64,000 bases of DNA. Source: Verrucomicrobiales bacterium (GTDB lineage: Bacteria; Verrucomicrobiota; Verrucomicrobiia; Limisphaerales; J093). This document shows, piece by piece, positions 25,717 through 34,717 of this stretch (the stretch's first letter is position 1; the number at the start of each line of letters is the position of its first letter). The notes under the pieces are model-generated. The model was not told the origin of the DNA. It was given only the letters and a program-made list of their open reading frames with translations, and ran no database searches. The stretch is from positions 248,001 through 312,000 of the forward strand of contig JABTUJ010000002.1 in NCBI GenBank assembly GCA_015075445.1. The letters run 5' to 3'. A program made the translations under genes and the position numbers.

Positions 25717-26532
25717 GTGCGAGCGCGTGCCGCGGGGTCCGCCGCCTTCACGCTGATTGAGCTTTTGGTGGTGATCGCGATCATCGCGATTCTGGCGAGC
25801 ATGTTGTTGCCGGCATTGAGCAAGGCGAAGGACAAAGCGCAGGGCGCGGGTTGTCTGAGCAACGGGAGGCAAATGCAACTGGCCTGGTCCATGTACTCCA
25901 ACGACTACAACGACTGGATCGTGCCCAGCCGCTGGTGGGTGGGGGGAGCGCTGGACTACAGTTCCCACCCCGACAACACGAACACCGCCCTCCTGATGAA
26001 CCCCGCGCAATCGTTCCTCGCGCCCTACACGGTCTCGCCCGGCATCTACAAGTGTCCGGCCGACAAATCCGCGGTGCGCATCGGCGGCCGCATGCACAGC
26101 CGGGTGCGGAGCTACGCGATGAACAGTTGGATGGAGGGGAATCCCGCCTTTCCCCTCGTGCAGGGCTCGAACGACGGCAACCGGGGCGACAACAAACGAT
26201 ACCGGGAGTTTCACAAGTCCAGCGACATCACCTCGCCGGCGCCGTCCCAGGCGTGGGTGATGGTGGACGAGCACCCCGACGGCATCAACGACGGCTGGCT
26301 GGCGGTCCGGATGTACACCGACGGCCGGGCGTATTGGCGGGACCTGCCGGCCAGTTACCACAACGGGGCCTGTGGCTTTGCCTTTGCGGACGGCCACTCG
26401 GAGGTGAAACGGTGGCTCGAAGACTCGACCAAGCAACCCATCCGGCGCGTGTACAACTCGTTCAATTACTTCACCCAGCAGACGCGCGATTACGTCTGGT
26501 TCAGCGAGCGCTCCACCGCCGTGGTGCCCTAA
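25717..26532 (+). CDS. Type II secretion/type IV pilin-like pseudopilin (DUF1559-like, H-X9-DG class)
   Basis: A protein with an N-terminal pilin helix, [17 protein letters not shown], followed by [15 protein letters not shown], then a beta-rich secreted domain ending in the usual [16 protein letters not shown] signature with the HxxG-type histidine before it. The prepilin peptidase site falls before the Phe. GTG 25717 gives a normal short leader ([10 protein letters not shown]) and has GGAGG at 25701-25705. The frame is also open to ATG 25618, 25567 and 25540, which would give an unusually long leader, so the start is uncertain. Dozens of such pseudopilins per genome are typical of Verrucomicrobiota, Lentisphaerota and Planctomycetota; their individual roles are unknown. 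It lies downstream of the heptamer array. Confidence 0.82.
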   Translation: MRARAAGSAAFTLIELLVVIAIIAILASMLLPALSKAKDKAQGAGCLSNGRQMQLAWSMYSNDYNDWIVPSRWWVGGALDYSSHPDNTNTALLMNPAQSFLAPYTVSPGIYKCPADKSAVRIGGRMHSRVRSYAMNSWMEGNPAFPLVQGSNDGNRGDNKRYREFHKSSDITSPAPSQAWVMVDEHPDGINDGWLAVRMYTDGRAYWRDLPASYHNGACGFAFADGHSEVKRWLEDSTKQPIRRVYNSFNYFTQQTRDYVWFSERSTAVVP

Positions 26533-26543
26533 GCCTGGTAATC

Positions 26544-26660
26544 TCATCCCCGCTGTAGGCGCCGACGTGAGGAGGCGTAGGGTAGGTGCCGACGTGAGGA
26601 GGCCTGGCGGGCCGGCAGAGGCACTTCGCCTCCTCACGTCGGCGCCTACAGCGGGGATGA
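26544..26660. repeat. Palindromic element with perfect 33-bp inverted repeats
   Basis: The arms at 26544-26576 (TCATCCCCGCTGTAGGCGCC then GACGTGAGGAGGC) and 26628-26660 are exact reverse complements over 33 bp. Between them is a direct repeat of part of the arm (GTAGGTGCCGACGTGAGGAG, 26582-26601) and a GC-rich spacer. It lies between two co-directional genes and would form a very stable hairpin in RNA, but no T-tract follows. It is related to the repeat clusters at 8772 and 32649. Confidence 0.92.
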
Positions 26661-26736
26661 CAAGACCCGCCCAGGCCCGCCGATTCCTCCATCCGCGGCT
26701 TGCCCCGACCGGCGGGAAGTCGTATGTCGTTGCCCC

Positions 26737-29214
26737 ATGAAACGGCGTCGGCGCTCGTGGACTGGCCTGCGGTGGATTGTGGTGTGTCTGGTCTTGGGGA
26801 ACGAGGGCGGCGCTGTGCGGGGCGCACCGGCGGCGGGCTCACCCGTTCCCACCCGGCTCGAAGGCGTCTGGGGCACGGCGACGGAAGTCCTCTTCTGCAC
26901 GCGCCTTCGCTACGATGATTCGCATTGGTACGCCAACATCGGCTACTACTGCGACGACGAGACCCGAAAGGCCTACACCGGCAACGGCCAACCCGATGTG
27001 GGGCGGCTGCTCAAGCTGAACCTCGAGACGGGCGGCGTCAGCACCGTCTTCGATGCCCGGGGCGGGTCGATCCGGGATCCGCAAATCCATTACGACGCCC
27101 GCAAGGTGCTCTTCTCCTACCGCCCGTCCGGCACGGACCACTACCACCTCTATGAGATCGCGTTGGACGGGACGGGGCTGCGGCAAATCACCGGCGGCCC
27201 CTTCGACGACTACGAAGCGGCCTATTTGCCAGACGGCGACATCGTGTTCGTCTCGACGCGTTGTCAGCGCTGGGTGAACTGCTGGATGACGCAGGTGGGG
27301 GTGATGTACCGCTGCGACGCCAACGGGGGCGGGATCGAGGCCATCTCGGCCAACACCGAGCACGATAACACCCCGTGGGTCCTGCCCGACGGCCGCTTGC
27401 TCTACACGCGTTGGGAGTACGTGGACCGCAGCCAGGTCGAGTATCACCATCTCTGGACGATGAACCCGGATGGGACCGGCCAGGCCGTGTACTACGGGAA
27501 CCAGCGATCGCACATCGTGATGATCGACGCCAAGCCCGTGCCCGGCACCGACCTGGTGGTGGCCTGCTTCTCACCTGGCCATGGCGTTAACGAACACGAC
27601 GGCATTGCCACGCTGGTGACACCGGAGCGCGGCCCGGATGCGCCTGCTTCCGCCCGGCCGCTGCACCGGGGCGGCCTCGTGCGGGATCCGTTTCCGCTGT
27701 CGTCCACGTCCTTTCTGGCGGCCCGCGGCAACCAGGTGGTCCACCTCGACGGCGCGGGCAATGTCACGGTGCTGCACACGCTGGACGGACCTGGAGGCGT
27801 GCATGAGCCACGGCCGATCCTCGCCCGACCCCGGGAAAGGGTCATCCCGTCGCGCACCCATCCGCGGAGCGGGTCGGGGACGTTTGTGTTGGCCGACGTC
27901 TATGCCGGCCGGAACCTGCCCGGCGTGAAACCCGGCGACATCCGGAAGCTGCTCGTCCTCGAATCACTGCCCAAGCCGGTGAACTTCAGCGGGGGTCCGG
28001 ACCTGACCAGTTGGCTGGGGACCTTCACCCTCGAACGCGTGCTGGGGACCGTGCCGGTCGAGCCGGACGGATCGGCGTGCTTCGAAGTTCCGGCCGGGCG
28101 TCAGGTCTTCTTCGTGGCGCTCGATGAGCAGGACCTTTCGGTGAAGCGCATGCAGAGTTTTGCGTCGCTCATGCCGGGCGAGACGCAGGGCTGCGTGGGT
28201 TGCCACGAGCCGCGGACCCAAACGCCGGCCTTGTCGAAAGGCACGCGGCTGCTTGCGCTCGAACGGCCGCCGAGCCGGATCGAGCCGTTTTCCGACTACC
28301 CGGATGTCCTGGATTTTGGGCGCGACATCCAACCCATCCTCGACCGGCATTGTGTGGGTTGCCACGGGTACGAGCGGCACGAGGGCGGCGTGCTCCTGGG
28401 CGGCGATCTCGGACCGCACTGGTCGCATGCGTACTTCAGCCTCCTGGCCCATCGCCAGGTGGCGGACGGTCGCAACGGTCTGGGCAACCAAGCGCCGCGC
28501 ACGCTCGGCAGCTCCGCGAGTCCGCTCCTGGCCAAGGTGAGCGGGCAGCACCACGATGTTCAGGTGTCTCCCGGCGAGTGGCGCACCCTCTGGCTTTGGA
28601 TCGAGAGCGGGGCACCGTTTGCCGGTTCCTACGCGGGCCTGCGGAACGCCGAGCAACAGGCGCAGGTCGGCCGTGCCCTGGGACCTTTGGCCGCCGAGTT
28701 CGCGGCGGTCCAGCGGCGCTGCGGGGTCTGTCACACGGGCACGGAACCTGGGTCTTCGGCTCCCATGCGACTGCCCTACGACCCGAACCTGCAGGAACGC
28801 CGGAAACTGGCCGGCCGCCCGACGGGTGAGTATGAGCGGATCGTGTTCGAGCGGGACCCGATCGCGCGCTACAGCCTGAACGTGCTGGTGAATCTCACGC
28901 GACCGGACCGCTCCCCGCTCCTGCTTGCTCCGCTGGCGAAGGCCGCGGGCGGTTGGGGCGCTTGTCCCGGCGTCTTTCCGGACGCGACCGACCCGGACTA
29001 TCAGCGGTTGCTGGCGGCGTTGGAGCGGAGCCGGGAACACCTCGCATTGCCGCCGCGGTACGGCACTCCCGGTTTCCAGCCCAACGTGCAGTACGTTCGG
29101 GAGCTCAAGCGGTTTGGGGTGTTGCCGGCGGATTTCGAGAGCGGTCCCGGCGCGCTGGACGGGTTTGCGGCGGATCAGGCGTACTGGCGGGCGCTCTGGC
29201 CGCGGACGCAGTGA
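26737..29214 (+). CDS. Secreted PD40 beta-propeller protein with CxxCH haem-binding motifs
   Basis: An 825-residue exported protein: basic N-region MKRRRRS, hydrophobic segment WIVVCLVLGN, signal end near residue 30. The first half has TolB/PD40-type propeller strands (LLKLNLETGG, LLFSYRPSG-like stretches, LYEIALDGTGLRQITGGPFDDYEAAYLPDGDIVFVSTR). The second half carries three CxxCH c-type haem sites, CVGCHEP, CVGCHGY and CGVCHTG. This architecture, propeller plus multi-haem, is shared by the hydrazine synthase alpha-like family widespread in Planctomycetota and Verrucomicrobiota, most of which have nothing to do with anammox. A periplasmic redox role is likely; substrate unknown. The gene is intact and stands alone between repeat elements. 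Confidence 0.83.
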   Translation: MKRRRRSWTGLRWIVVCLVLGNEGGAVRGAPAAGSPVPTRLEGVWGTATEVLFCTRLRYDDSHWYANIGYYCDDETRKAYTGNGQPDVGRLLKLNLETGGVSTVFDARGGSIRDPQIHYDARKVLFSYRPSGTDHYHLYEIALDGTGLRQITGGPFDDYEAAYLPDGDIVFVSTRCQRWVNCWMTQVGVMYRCDANGGGIEAISANTEHDNTPWVLPDGRLLYTRWEYVDRSQVEYHHLWTMNPDGTGQAVYYGNQRSHIVMIDAKPVPGTDLVVACFSPGHGVNEHDGIATLVTPERGPDAPASARPLHRGGLVRDPFPLSSTSFLAARGNQVVHLDGAGNVTVLHTLDGPGGVHEPRPILARPRERVIPSRTHPRSGSGTFVLADVYAGRNLPGVKPGDIRKLLVLESLPKPVNFSGGPDLTSWLGTFTLERVLGTVPVEPDGSACFEVPAGRQVFFVALDEQDLSVKRMQSFASLMPGETQGCVGCHEPRTQTPALSKGTRLLALERPPSRIEPFSDYPDVLDFGRDIQPILDRHCVGCHGYERHEGGVLLGGDLGPHWSHAYFSLLAHRQVADGRNGLGNQAPRTLGSSASPLLAKVSGQHHDVQVSPGEWRTLWLWIESGAPFAGSYAGLRNAEQQAQVGRALGPLAAEFAAVQRRCGVCHTGTEPGSSAPMRLPYDPNLQERRKLAGRPTGEYERIVFERDPIARYSLNVLVNLTRPDRSPLLLAPLAKAAGGWGACPGVFPDATDPDYQRLLAALERSREHLALPPRYGTPGFQPNVQYVRELKRFGVLPADFESGPGALDGFAADQAYWRALWPRTQ

Positions 29215-29229
29215 GCGCGGCGTTACTCA

Positions 29230-29335
29230 ACGAAAAGCGCTGCTGGAAGACCGCGCACTCCAAACGCGTTGCGTGCACCGGGTGGTGGAGGTCGCGGAGC
29301 GTGTGGAGTGCGTGCGGTTGACCGCCGCTTTTCGT
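29230..29335. repeat. MITE-like palindromic repeat, nearly intact reference copy (empty intron site)
   Basis: A 106-bp element with perfect 10-bp terminal inverted repeats ACGAAAAGCG (29230-29239) and CGCTTTTCGT (29326-29335). Internal inverted arms are GCACTCCA (29255-29262) and TGGAGTGC (29304-29311). It encodes nothing. The same sequence flanks intron 1, where GCACTC and CA are separated by 1957 nt, so position 29260/29261 is an empty target site. A partial copy of its left end (GCAAAGCGCTGCTGG) lies just downstream, near 29352-29366. Confidence 0.9.
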
Positions 29336-29384
29336 GAGGGTTGTGGGGGAACGCAAAGCGCTGCTGGGGGCGACACCGGTCAAG

Positions 29385-32300
29385 TCATGGCGCGGCGGCA
29401 GGTGAAGCCGGCGCCGCTGCCGCGGCGGCTTTCTGGGCAACCGCGGCGAACACGCGTCGCTGCGTGAACTCGAACCGGAGTGCTCCGGGGCGGTTGGGCT
29501 CGCTGAGATAGCCGCCCTGAACCACGCCCTGGCAGAACGCCATGGCCTTGGCGACCTCGCCGAGCCGCAACCACGCATCGGCCGCAGCGGCCGCGGCGCG
29601 CAGGGGGGCGCCCGGATCGAGCCGGAAGCGGGCGGGACCGCGCTCGAGGTCGGTCCCAAAAGCCAACTGGCTCCACTCGATGCATTGCTCGTCATCCTCC
29701 CGATCCCACGCGAGCTCCGCCATCCAGGCTTGATAAACGCGCTGATGCTCGGGATCGACCTGGTTCAGCCGCGGCAACACACGGTCGAGTTCCTCCGTCG
29801 GCGGCCGGTTAAACACCGAACGTTGTCCGAGGTACTGCCGCATCAGGGCCCGGCCGTATTGCCGCAACAGGAGGGGATCCTCCGCCGCTCGCTCGAAGAT
29901 GAGCTCGCGCCGCGGCGTCAGGCGGAGGACCTCAGGATCACCGGCGGGGGCAAAGACGGGCAGGCGGGCGGCGATCTCGAGCGGGAGGGGGTTGGCCGGC
30001 TGTTCGCGCTGCCAGCGCAGGAGCAGGGTGACGAACGCCTCCAGAGGGCGCTGGTCGTCCATCGTGTAATAGCCGGCGAAGGCCGCGAGATCCTCCCGGC
30101 CCATGCCCTTCTCCCGGAGCCACTGACCCAGGAGGGTGGCGGGCCGCAGCGAAAAGGTCTCGTCGAGTTCGAGGAACCGCTCGGCGCGCGCGCGGGCGAA
30201 GAAGTCGCGTTGCGCGGAGTACTCGAGCACGGGGAAGAAGTCGCTGTGCACGCGGGTTTCCGGTGGGGGGACCAGCGCGCCGCGGTCGAAGCCGATGATC
30301 TGTTGGGAGAGGAGGAGTGGGACGTTGTCGAGACCGACCCGGGCGAGGTCGGCATTGACGGTGGGATGCTGGAGTCGCTCGGCGAAGGCGGCGAGGTCGA
30401 CCGCCGGTGGTTGGAGGGCGCCCACCAGGAAGAGGTCGCCCTGGATGCTGCGCCAGAGGCTGACGTGGGGGAAGACGCGGCTGAAAGTGCCCACGACCAT
30501 GTCGAGGCCCGCATCGCTGAACTCGTCCACCTGAATCCACTGGAGCATCAGGCCGTCGGGCACCAGCCGCGAGCGGCAGGTCTCGTAGAACTCAAGGCTG
30601 AACACGCCGGCCACCCCGGCCATCCAGGGGTTCGAGGGTTCGCTGATGATGACGTCGTAACGCCGGTCGGTCAGCAGCAGGAAGGACTTGGCGTCTTCCT
30701 CGATCACCCGCACGCGCGGGTGTTCGAGGGCGTTGTGGTTCACCTCCCGAAACAGGGCCGCCCCTTCGATCACTTCGCGCGAGATCTCGACCGCGTCGAG
30801 GTGCTGCAGCGATGGATGGCACGTGACGGCGCCGACGGTGACCCCGCTGCCGATGCCGATGACCAGGACGTTCGACGACGCGGGCCGGAGCAGGAGCGGC
30901 AGGTGACCGGACAACACCTGGGTGTTCATGTCACCGCCCGTGCTCGCGTCGGTCTTGCCGTTCACCTTCATGAACTTCAGCGTCGGCATCCCGGGCGGGC
31001 TGTGCACCCCCACCGTGCTGCCTGCGCCGTCCCGATGGTAGTGCGTCACCAGGGTCTGAGCCGACTCCTTGAATTCACTCCAGGATCCCGGCACCACGTG
31101 CTGCCGGAACAGCCCGAGACTGAACGCGCCCGGCCACAGCTTCCCGAGTTGGCTGCTGGCCAGCAGGGTGACGACGATCACCGCCACCGGCGCGCCAAAG
31201 GCCAGCGCCTTCGACTGGCGCCAGCGCGGCAGGAGCAGGATCGACAGACCAATCAGGGCGTTGAGCGCCACGCCCAGCCCGAACGTCAGCGCCAGCCCCA
31301 GCTTCGGCATCAGCCAGAGCCCGGTCAGCGCTGCGCCCAGGACGGTCCCGACGGTGTTGACTGCGAACACGCGTCCCACGGAGCGCCCGGTTCGTCCGGC
31401 CTCCCGCGTGGCGACGCGGCTCACCAACGGCAGGGTCATGCCCAGGCACACGGTCGGGATCAGCATTACCCCGAAGCAGACCAACCCCTGCAGGGCCTCA
31501 TACACGGGATACGCCTCGGCCCGGCGGGCGAGCAGTTGCGCCAGACGCACGAACCAGTAGGGCAGCATGGCGTAGAACCACATCGACGCCAGCACGGCGC
31601 CCGCCAGGGCCAGCTCGATCCACGCAAACGCCGTGAGCGGGTTCCGCACGCGCGGCCAGCGGTACACCACCCACGAACCCACCGCCAGGCCTGCGATGAA
31701 CGTGATCAGCATCAGCGAAAAGGCGTGCGTGCTCGAGCCCAGCGCCAGCGCCAGCAGCCGCGTCCACCCGATCTGGTAAAGCATCGCGACAAACCCGGAC
31801 AAGCCCACCCCGATCACCGCCAGGCGCATTTCGGCCGGGGTGTACGTCGCGTTCTCGGCCCCGGCCTGGGTGGTGTCCGCTGCGGTGGTTTCCACCGCGG
31901 TGGACGGTGGGGAGGGATCGACCGGCCGCGGTTCCGGTTGGGCCCGCTTACCTTCCTGGATCCAACCGCTGACGAACAGCGCCAGCGCCCCGACGCCGAG
32001 GTTCATCGCCGCGCCGGCGAAGATGGTGTATTGCAGCCCGATGGCCGGCAGCCACCAGAAATCGGCCAGAAACGTGCCCACCACCGCCCCCGTGCTGTTG
32101 ATGAAGTACAGGGCCGCAATCTTCTGCCGGAGATCGCTCAGCGACCGCGTCAGCAACCGGGTGACCACGGGCAGCGTGCCGCCCATCAGCACCGTCGGGA
32201 GCAGGACGGTGAGCAGGCTAAACGCGAACTTGAGCACGACGAGCGCCGTGCCGCCGGGTTCGAGCCCGCGCCCGAGCGCGACGAACAGGCGGTAACAAAC

Positions 32301-32588
32301 CTCGTACCACATGGGGAACGCCAGCGCGTACAGCCCGATCCCGATCTCGAGCCACGCGTAGATCGCCAGCGGCCGCACCGAGCGATCAGCCAGGGGCCCC
32401 AGCCACACGTTGCCGATCGCCAGCCCACCCATGAACGCCACCAGCACCGCCACCACCGCAAAGCTCGTGTGGCCGAGAAACAGGGCCAGGTACCGCGACC
32501 AGGCAACCTCATAGACCAACCCCGCTGCGCCAGAAACAAACAGGCACAGCATGACGATCCGGAACAGCGAGCGGTGGCCCAAGTGCAT
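29385..32588 (-). CDS. Fused MFS-like transporter/spermidine synthase-like membrane protein
   Basis: A 1067-residue protein. The first ~220 and ~280-500 residues are two bundles of transmembrane helices (FVSGAAGLVYEVAWSRYLALFLGHTSFAV opens the first), separated by a Pro/Thr-rich linker. Next comes a spermidine synthase-like SAM-binding domain: VLVIGIGSGVTVGAVTC (glycine loop), DAVEISREVIEGAALF, VRVIEEDAKSFLL, and YDVIISEPSNPWMAG. The last ~300 residues are helical, TPR-like. Many bacteria have such fused MFS/SpeE-like proteins without proven aminopropyltransferase activity, so the substrate is open. Start 32588 is chosen over 32624, as MHLGHRSLFRIVMLCLF is a normal lead into helix 1. A GC-rich gap with a palindromic repeat separates its stop from the convergent PD40 gene. 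Confidence 0.82.
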   Translation of the reverse strand: MHLGHRSLFRIVMLCLFVSGAAGLVYEVAWSRYLALFLGHTSFAVVAVLVAFMGGLAIGNVWLGPLADRSVRPLAIYAWLEIGIGLYALAFPMWYEVCYRLFVALGRGLEPGGTALVVLKFAFSLLTVLLPTVLMGGTLPVVTRLLTRSLSDLRQKIAALYFINSTGAVVGTFLADFWWLPAIGLQYTIFAGAAMNLGVGALALFVSGWIQEGKRAQPEPRPVDPSPPSTAVETTAADTTQAGAENATYTPAEMRLAVIGVGLSGFVAMLYQIGWTRLLALALGSSTHAFSLMLITFIAGLAVGSWVVYRWPRVRNPLTAFAWIELALAGAVLASMWFYAMLPYWFVRLAQLLARRAEAYPVYEALQGLVCFGVMLIPTVCLGMTLPLVSRVATREAGRTGRSVGRVFAVNTVGTVLGAALTGLWLMPKLGLALTFGLGVALNALIGLSILLLPRWRQSKALAFGAPVAVIVVTLLASSQLGKLWPGAFSLGLFRQHVVPGSWSEFKESAQTLVTHYHRDGAGSTVGVHSPPGMPTLKFMKVNGKTDASTGGDMNTQVLSGHLPLLLRPASSNVLVIGIGSGVTVGAVTCHPSLQHLDAVEISREVIEGAALFREVNHNALEHPRVRVIEEDAKSFLLLTDRRYDVIISEPSNPWMAGVAGVFSLEFYETCRSRLVPDGLMLQWIQVDEFSDAGLDMVVGTFSRVFPHVSLWRSIQGDLFLVGALQPPAVDLAAFAERLQHPTVNADLARVGLDNVPLLLSQQIIGFDRGALVPPPETRVHSDFFPVLEYSAQRDFFARARAERFLELDETFSLRPATLLGQWLREKGMGREDLAAFAGYYTMDDQRPLEAFVTLLLRWQREQPANPLPLEIAARLPVFAPAGDPEVLRLTPRRELIFERAAEDPLLLRQYGRALMRQYLGQRSVFNRPPTEELDRVLPRLNQVDPEHQRVYQAWMAELAWDREDDEQCIEWSQLAFGTDLERGPARFRLDPGAPLRAAAAAADAWLRLGEVAKAMAFCQGVVQGGYLSEPNRPGALRFEFTQRRVFAAVAQKAAAAAAPASPAAAP

Positions 32589-32648
32589 GCGCGCGGATGG
32601 TAGAAAGGGATCGCGGCACGGCAATGCTTTTGATCGCCCACGGAGACC

Positions 32649-32776
32649 GTAGGAGTCGAGGGGACGAGACTCAGCCCCGGGCGTGAGCCTCCTGACGTCG
32701 GCGCCTACGGGAATGGGAGGTAGGAGTCAGGTGACGAGACTCAGCCTGGCGTGAGCCTCCTGACGTCGGCGCCTAC
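32649..32776. repeat. Two tandem copies of the GTAGG...CCTAC palindromic unit
   Basis: Full-length units lie at 32649-32708 (60 bp) and 32720-32776 (57 bp). Each starts GTAGGAGTC, contains ACGAGACTCAG, and ends CCTGACGTCGGCGCCTAC, so it is an imperfect palindrome of the whole. These two copies show that the pieces seen separately at 8772-8982 (GTAGGAGTC part) and 26544-26660 (GGCGCCTAC part) belong to one repeat family. Confidence 0.85.
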
Positions 32777-32789
32777 CGGGGGAGTGGGG

Positions 32790-32835
32790 AAAAGAAACGG
32801 GCGGCACGGGACCCGCATCGGTCCGGTGCCGCCCG
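32790..32835 (-). terminator. Rho-independent terminator of the left sigma-factor operon
   Basis: On the minus strand, 20 nt after the stop codon at 32856, a 16-bp stem with one mismatch forms between 32820-32835 and 32798-32813, with a 6-nt loop. It is followed by UUUCUUUU (32797-32790). This fits an intrinsic terminator ending the transcript sigma factor - anti-sigma - secreted protein. Confidence 0.85.
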
Positions 32836-32855
32836 AGGGCGCGAACCACCGCAGC

Positions 32856-34037
32856 TCAGTAAGCGGTCAGGGAAACCCGCTGGGCAAACGCCTCCCGGTC
32901 CAGCTTGCCGGCCGCGTAGGCGTCGGCGTCCGCTTTCTTCACCCGGAGGATCAACGTGCTTCCGCCAATCCCCCCCGCCTCCGGGGCGTCCGCGACCTTG
33001 GTCTCGACGACAGCGTGCCCGGCGTCCGGGCGGTCGCCTTCGATCCGGAGCACCCGGGCTTCGCGGGTGACCTTGGCCCGCCCCCCGGCGGTGCTCGAGA
33101 TGGCCACGACGACCTGCTCGTCTGACTTCACGAGTCGGAGGTTCGCCGTGTTCTTGAGGGCCTCGATCACCTCGCGCTTGAGCCGTTCGACGCGATCGGC
33201 ATCGAAGCTGGCCTCGCGCCGGGCGCCGGCCGCCTTCTGCACCCAGCCCGCCATGGGGGTCCGCTTCGGTCCGTACAATTCGCGGCGCGCCTCTTCCCAC
33301 GCCGTGTTGGTGGGCGTCTCAGCGGGGGCGGCTGGGGTGTCCGCGGGTGCGGCGAGCGGGAACGGGACGTTCAGAAGGAAGACGGCGCCGTAGTCAGCCA
33401 GGTACATCGCCTGCGGTCGCCGCAGGGCCGGGAAGGAAGACACGACGATGCCCAGCGCCATGGTGTCGCCGCGGTCGCCGGTGCGGCCGGTCGCTTTCTG
33501 GAGAATGCGCGACATGATGGTGAGGTCTTCGCGAATCTCGGCGAGGGCAGCCGCGTCCGTGGTGGCGGTGGGGATGACCAACGGTTCGCTCGTGCTGGGG
33601 CCCTGGAGTTCACGCGGCAACCACTCGGCCCCGTCGATGAACTCGAGCGCGTGTTCGAGGTGACGTCCGAAGAACGGTTCGTCGGGAGGCTCGGGCGGTT
33701 CCGGCGCTTCGGGTGGTTCGGGCACCGGGCGTGGCTCGCCGCGGACGTTTCGGGATCCGGTCTGAAGCTGGGCGAGTTCGAGGGCGCGCTGGGCGTGGGC
33801 GAGTTGACGCTGGACCTGCGCGTTGACGTGCTGGACTTGCTGCTGCACCTGCTGGTTGACGTGCTGGACCTGTTGATGGACCTGCTCCATGGCGGCCTGG
33901 ACCTCCGGGAGCGGCAGGTTCATGGCGACCGGGGCTGGCGGGGGCGGCGGGGGCTCAGGCGGGTCTTGGGCGACGATCAAGATCTGGCCGACGAAGGCGA
34001 AGGCCAGGGTGGGGAACCATACATGGGCGACTTTCAT
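32856..34037 (-). CDS. Secreted protein of unknown function, third gene of an ECF sigma operon
   Basis: A 393-residue protein with signal peptide MKVAHVWFPTLAFAFVGQILIVAQ. A proline-rich stretch follows, then a Gln/Val-rich coiled coil (HQQVQHVNQQVQQQVQHVNAQVQRQLAHAQ, about residues 53-90, given here as a pattern of QxV/QHVN heptads), then a Pro/Glu-rich spacer. From about residue 150 there is a mixed alpha/beta domain without a recognised family (LAEIREDLTIMSRIL...MALGIVVSSFPALRRPQAMYL). It is the last gene of the minus-strand operon: it begins 29 nt after the anti-sigma factor and ends before a clear terminator. It may be a sensor or effector of the sigma/anti-sigma pair. No homologue is recognised. 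Confidence 0.75.
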   Translation of the reverse strand: MKVAHVWFPTLAFAFVGQILIVAQDPPEPPPPPPAPVAMNLPLPEVQAAMEQVHQQVQHVNQQVQQQVQHVNAQVQRQLAHAQRALELAQLQTGSRNVRGEPRPVPEPPEAPEPPEPPDEPFFGRHLEHALEFIDGAEWLPRELQGPSTSEPLVIPTATTDAAALAEIREDLTIMSRILQKATGRTGDRGDTMALGIVVSSFPALRRPQAMYLADYGAVFLLNVPFPLAAPADTPAAPAETPTNTAWEEARRELYGPKRTPMAGWVQKAAGARREASFDADRVERLKREVIEALKNTANLRLVKSDEQVVVAISSTAGGRAKVTREARVLRIEGDRPDAGHAVVETKVADAPEAGGIGGSTLILRVKKADADAYAAGKLDREAFAQRVSLTAY

Positions 34038-34066
34038 AGGGCTTGTTTACTGGGGGTTGAGGGTGG

Positions 34067-34717
34067 CTAACGGGGCAACCCGCGGTCGCTGCCCGTGGGG
34101 GTCAGCGAATTCACGGCGAGCTGCGTAAGTTGATGTTGGGTGGTGCCGATGGCGTCCTGGGCCACGACGGCGACGGTCTCGAGGTCGCGACGGAGCGTGG
34201 CGTAATCGGCGCGGCGTTGCCGATCGGCCTGTTGGAGCAGGGCGAGGGTGGTTTGCTGGTCCTGTTCGCGGGTGACGGCCCAGGCCTGGACGAGTTCGAC
34301 GAGGCGTTCCTGGTGCTTGGCGTCGGCCGTTTCGAGCGCGGCCGAGAGCTTGGACTGGAACTCGGCCTGCAGTTCCTGCTTCAAGGCCGGCTCGAGCTCG
34401 GCGCGAAGCTGGCGGGCGTCGGGGAGGGGTGGGGCGGAGAGGCGTCCGCCGAGCCAGCCCAGGCCAAGGACGAGCGCGGCGGCGGCGGCCCAACGGATGG
34501 ACACAGTGAGGGAGCGGACGGGGCGGGCGCGGCGGGGGAGCTTCCACGCGTCGAGCGCGGCTTGGGTCTGGCGCCACTGGGCGAGCTGCCGCTCGCAATC
34601 CGGGCAGGCGCGAAGGTGGTCATCGAGCTGCGCGTGCTGCTCGGCGGGCAGTTCGCCGTAGAGGTAATCCGCCCACAATTCGCGGCGGGGATGGAGTTGC
34701 GGATCGGTGGAGTTCAT
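34067..34717 (-). CDS. Anti-sigma factor with ZAS-type zinc motif and one membrane helix
   Basis: A 216-residue single-pass membrane protein. The N-terminal cytosolic part has the zinc-binding anti-sigma motif H-x3-C-x2-C (His34, Cys38, Cys41, in DDHLRACPDC) within LWADYLYGELPAEQHAQLDDHL. A helix follows at about 72-92 (IRWAAAAALVLGLGWLGG), and the periplasmic half is long and alpha-helical with alternating charged residues. Its ATG overlaps the stop of the sigma factor (34714-34717), a standard arrangement for a sigma/anti-sigma pair. It should hold the sigma factor inactive at the membrane until a signal arrives. Confidence 0.85.
   Translation of the reverse strand: MNSTDPQLHPRRELWADYLYGELPAEQHAQLDDHLRACPDCERQLAQWRQTQAALDAWKLPRRARPVRSLTVSIRWAAAAALVLGLGWLGGRLSAPPLPDARQLRAELEPALKQELQAEFQSKLSAALETADAKHQERLVELVQAWAVTREQDQQTTLALLQQADRQRRADYATLRRDLETVAVVAQDAIGTTQHQLTQLAVNSLTPTGSDRGLPR

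Noticed and set aside
29685..32603. 972-codon open frame on the plus strand opposite the MFS/spermidine synthase-like gene
   Set aside because: The translation is charged low-complexity sequence typical of an antisense shadow; the minus strand encodes membrane helices and SAM-binding motifs.
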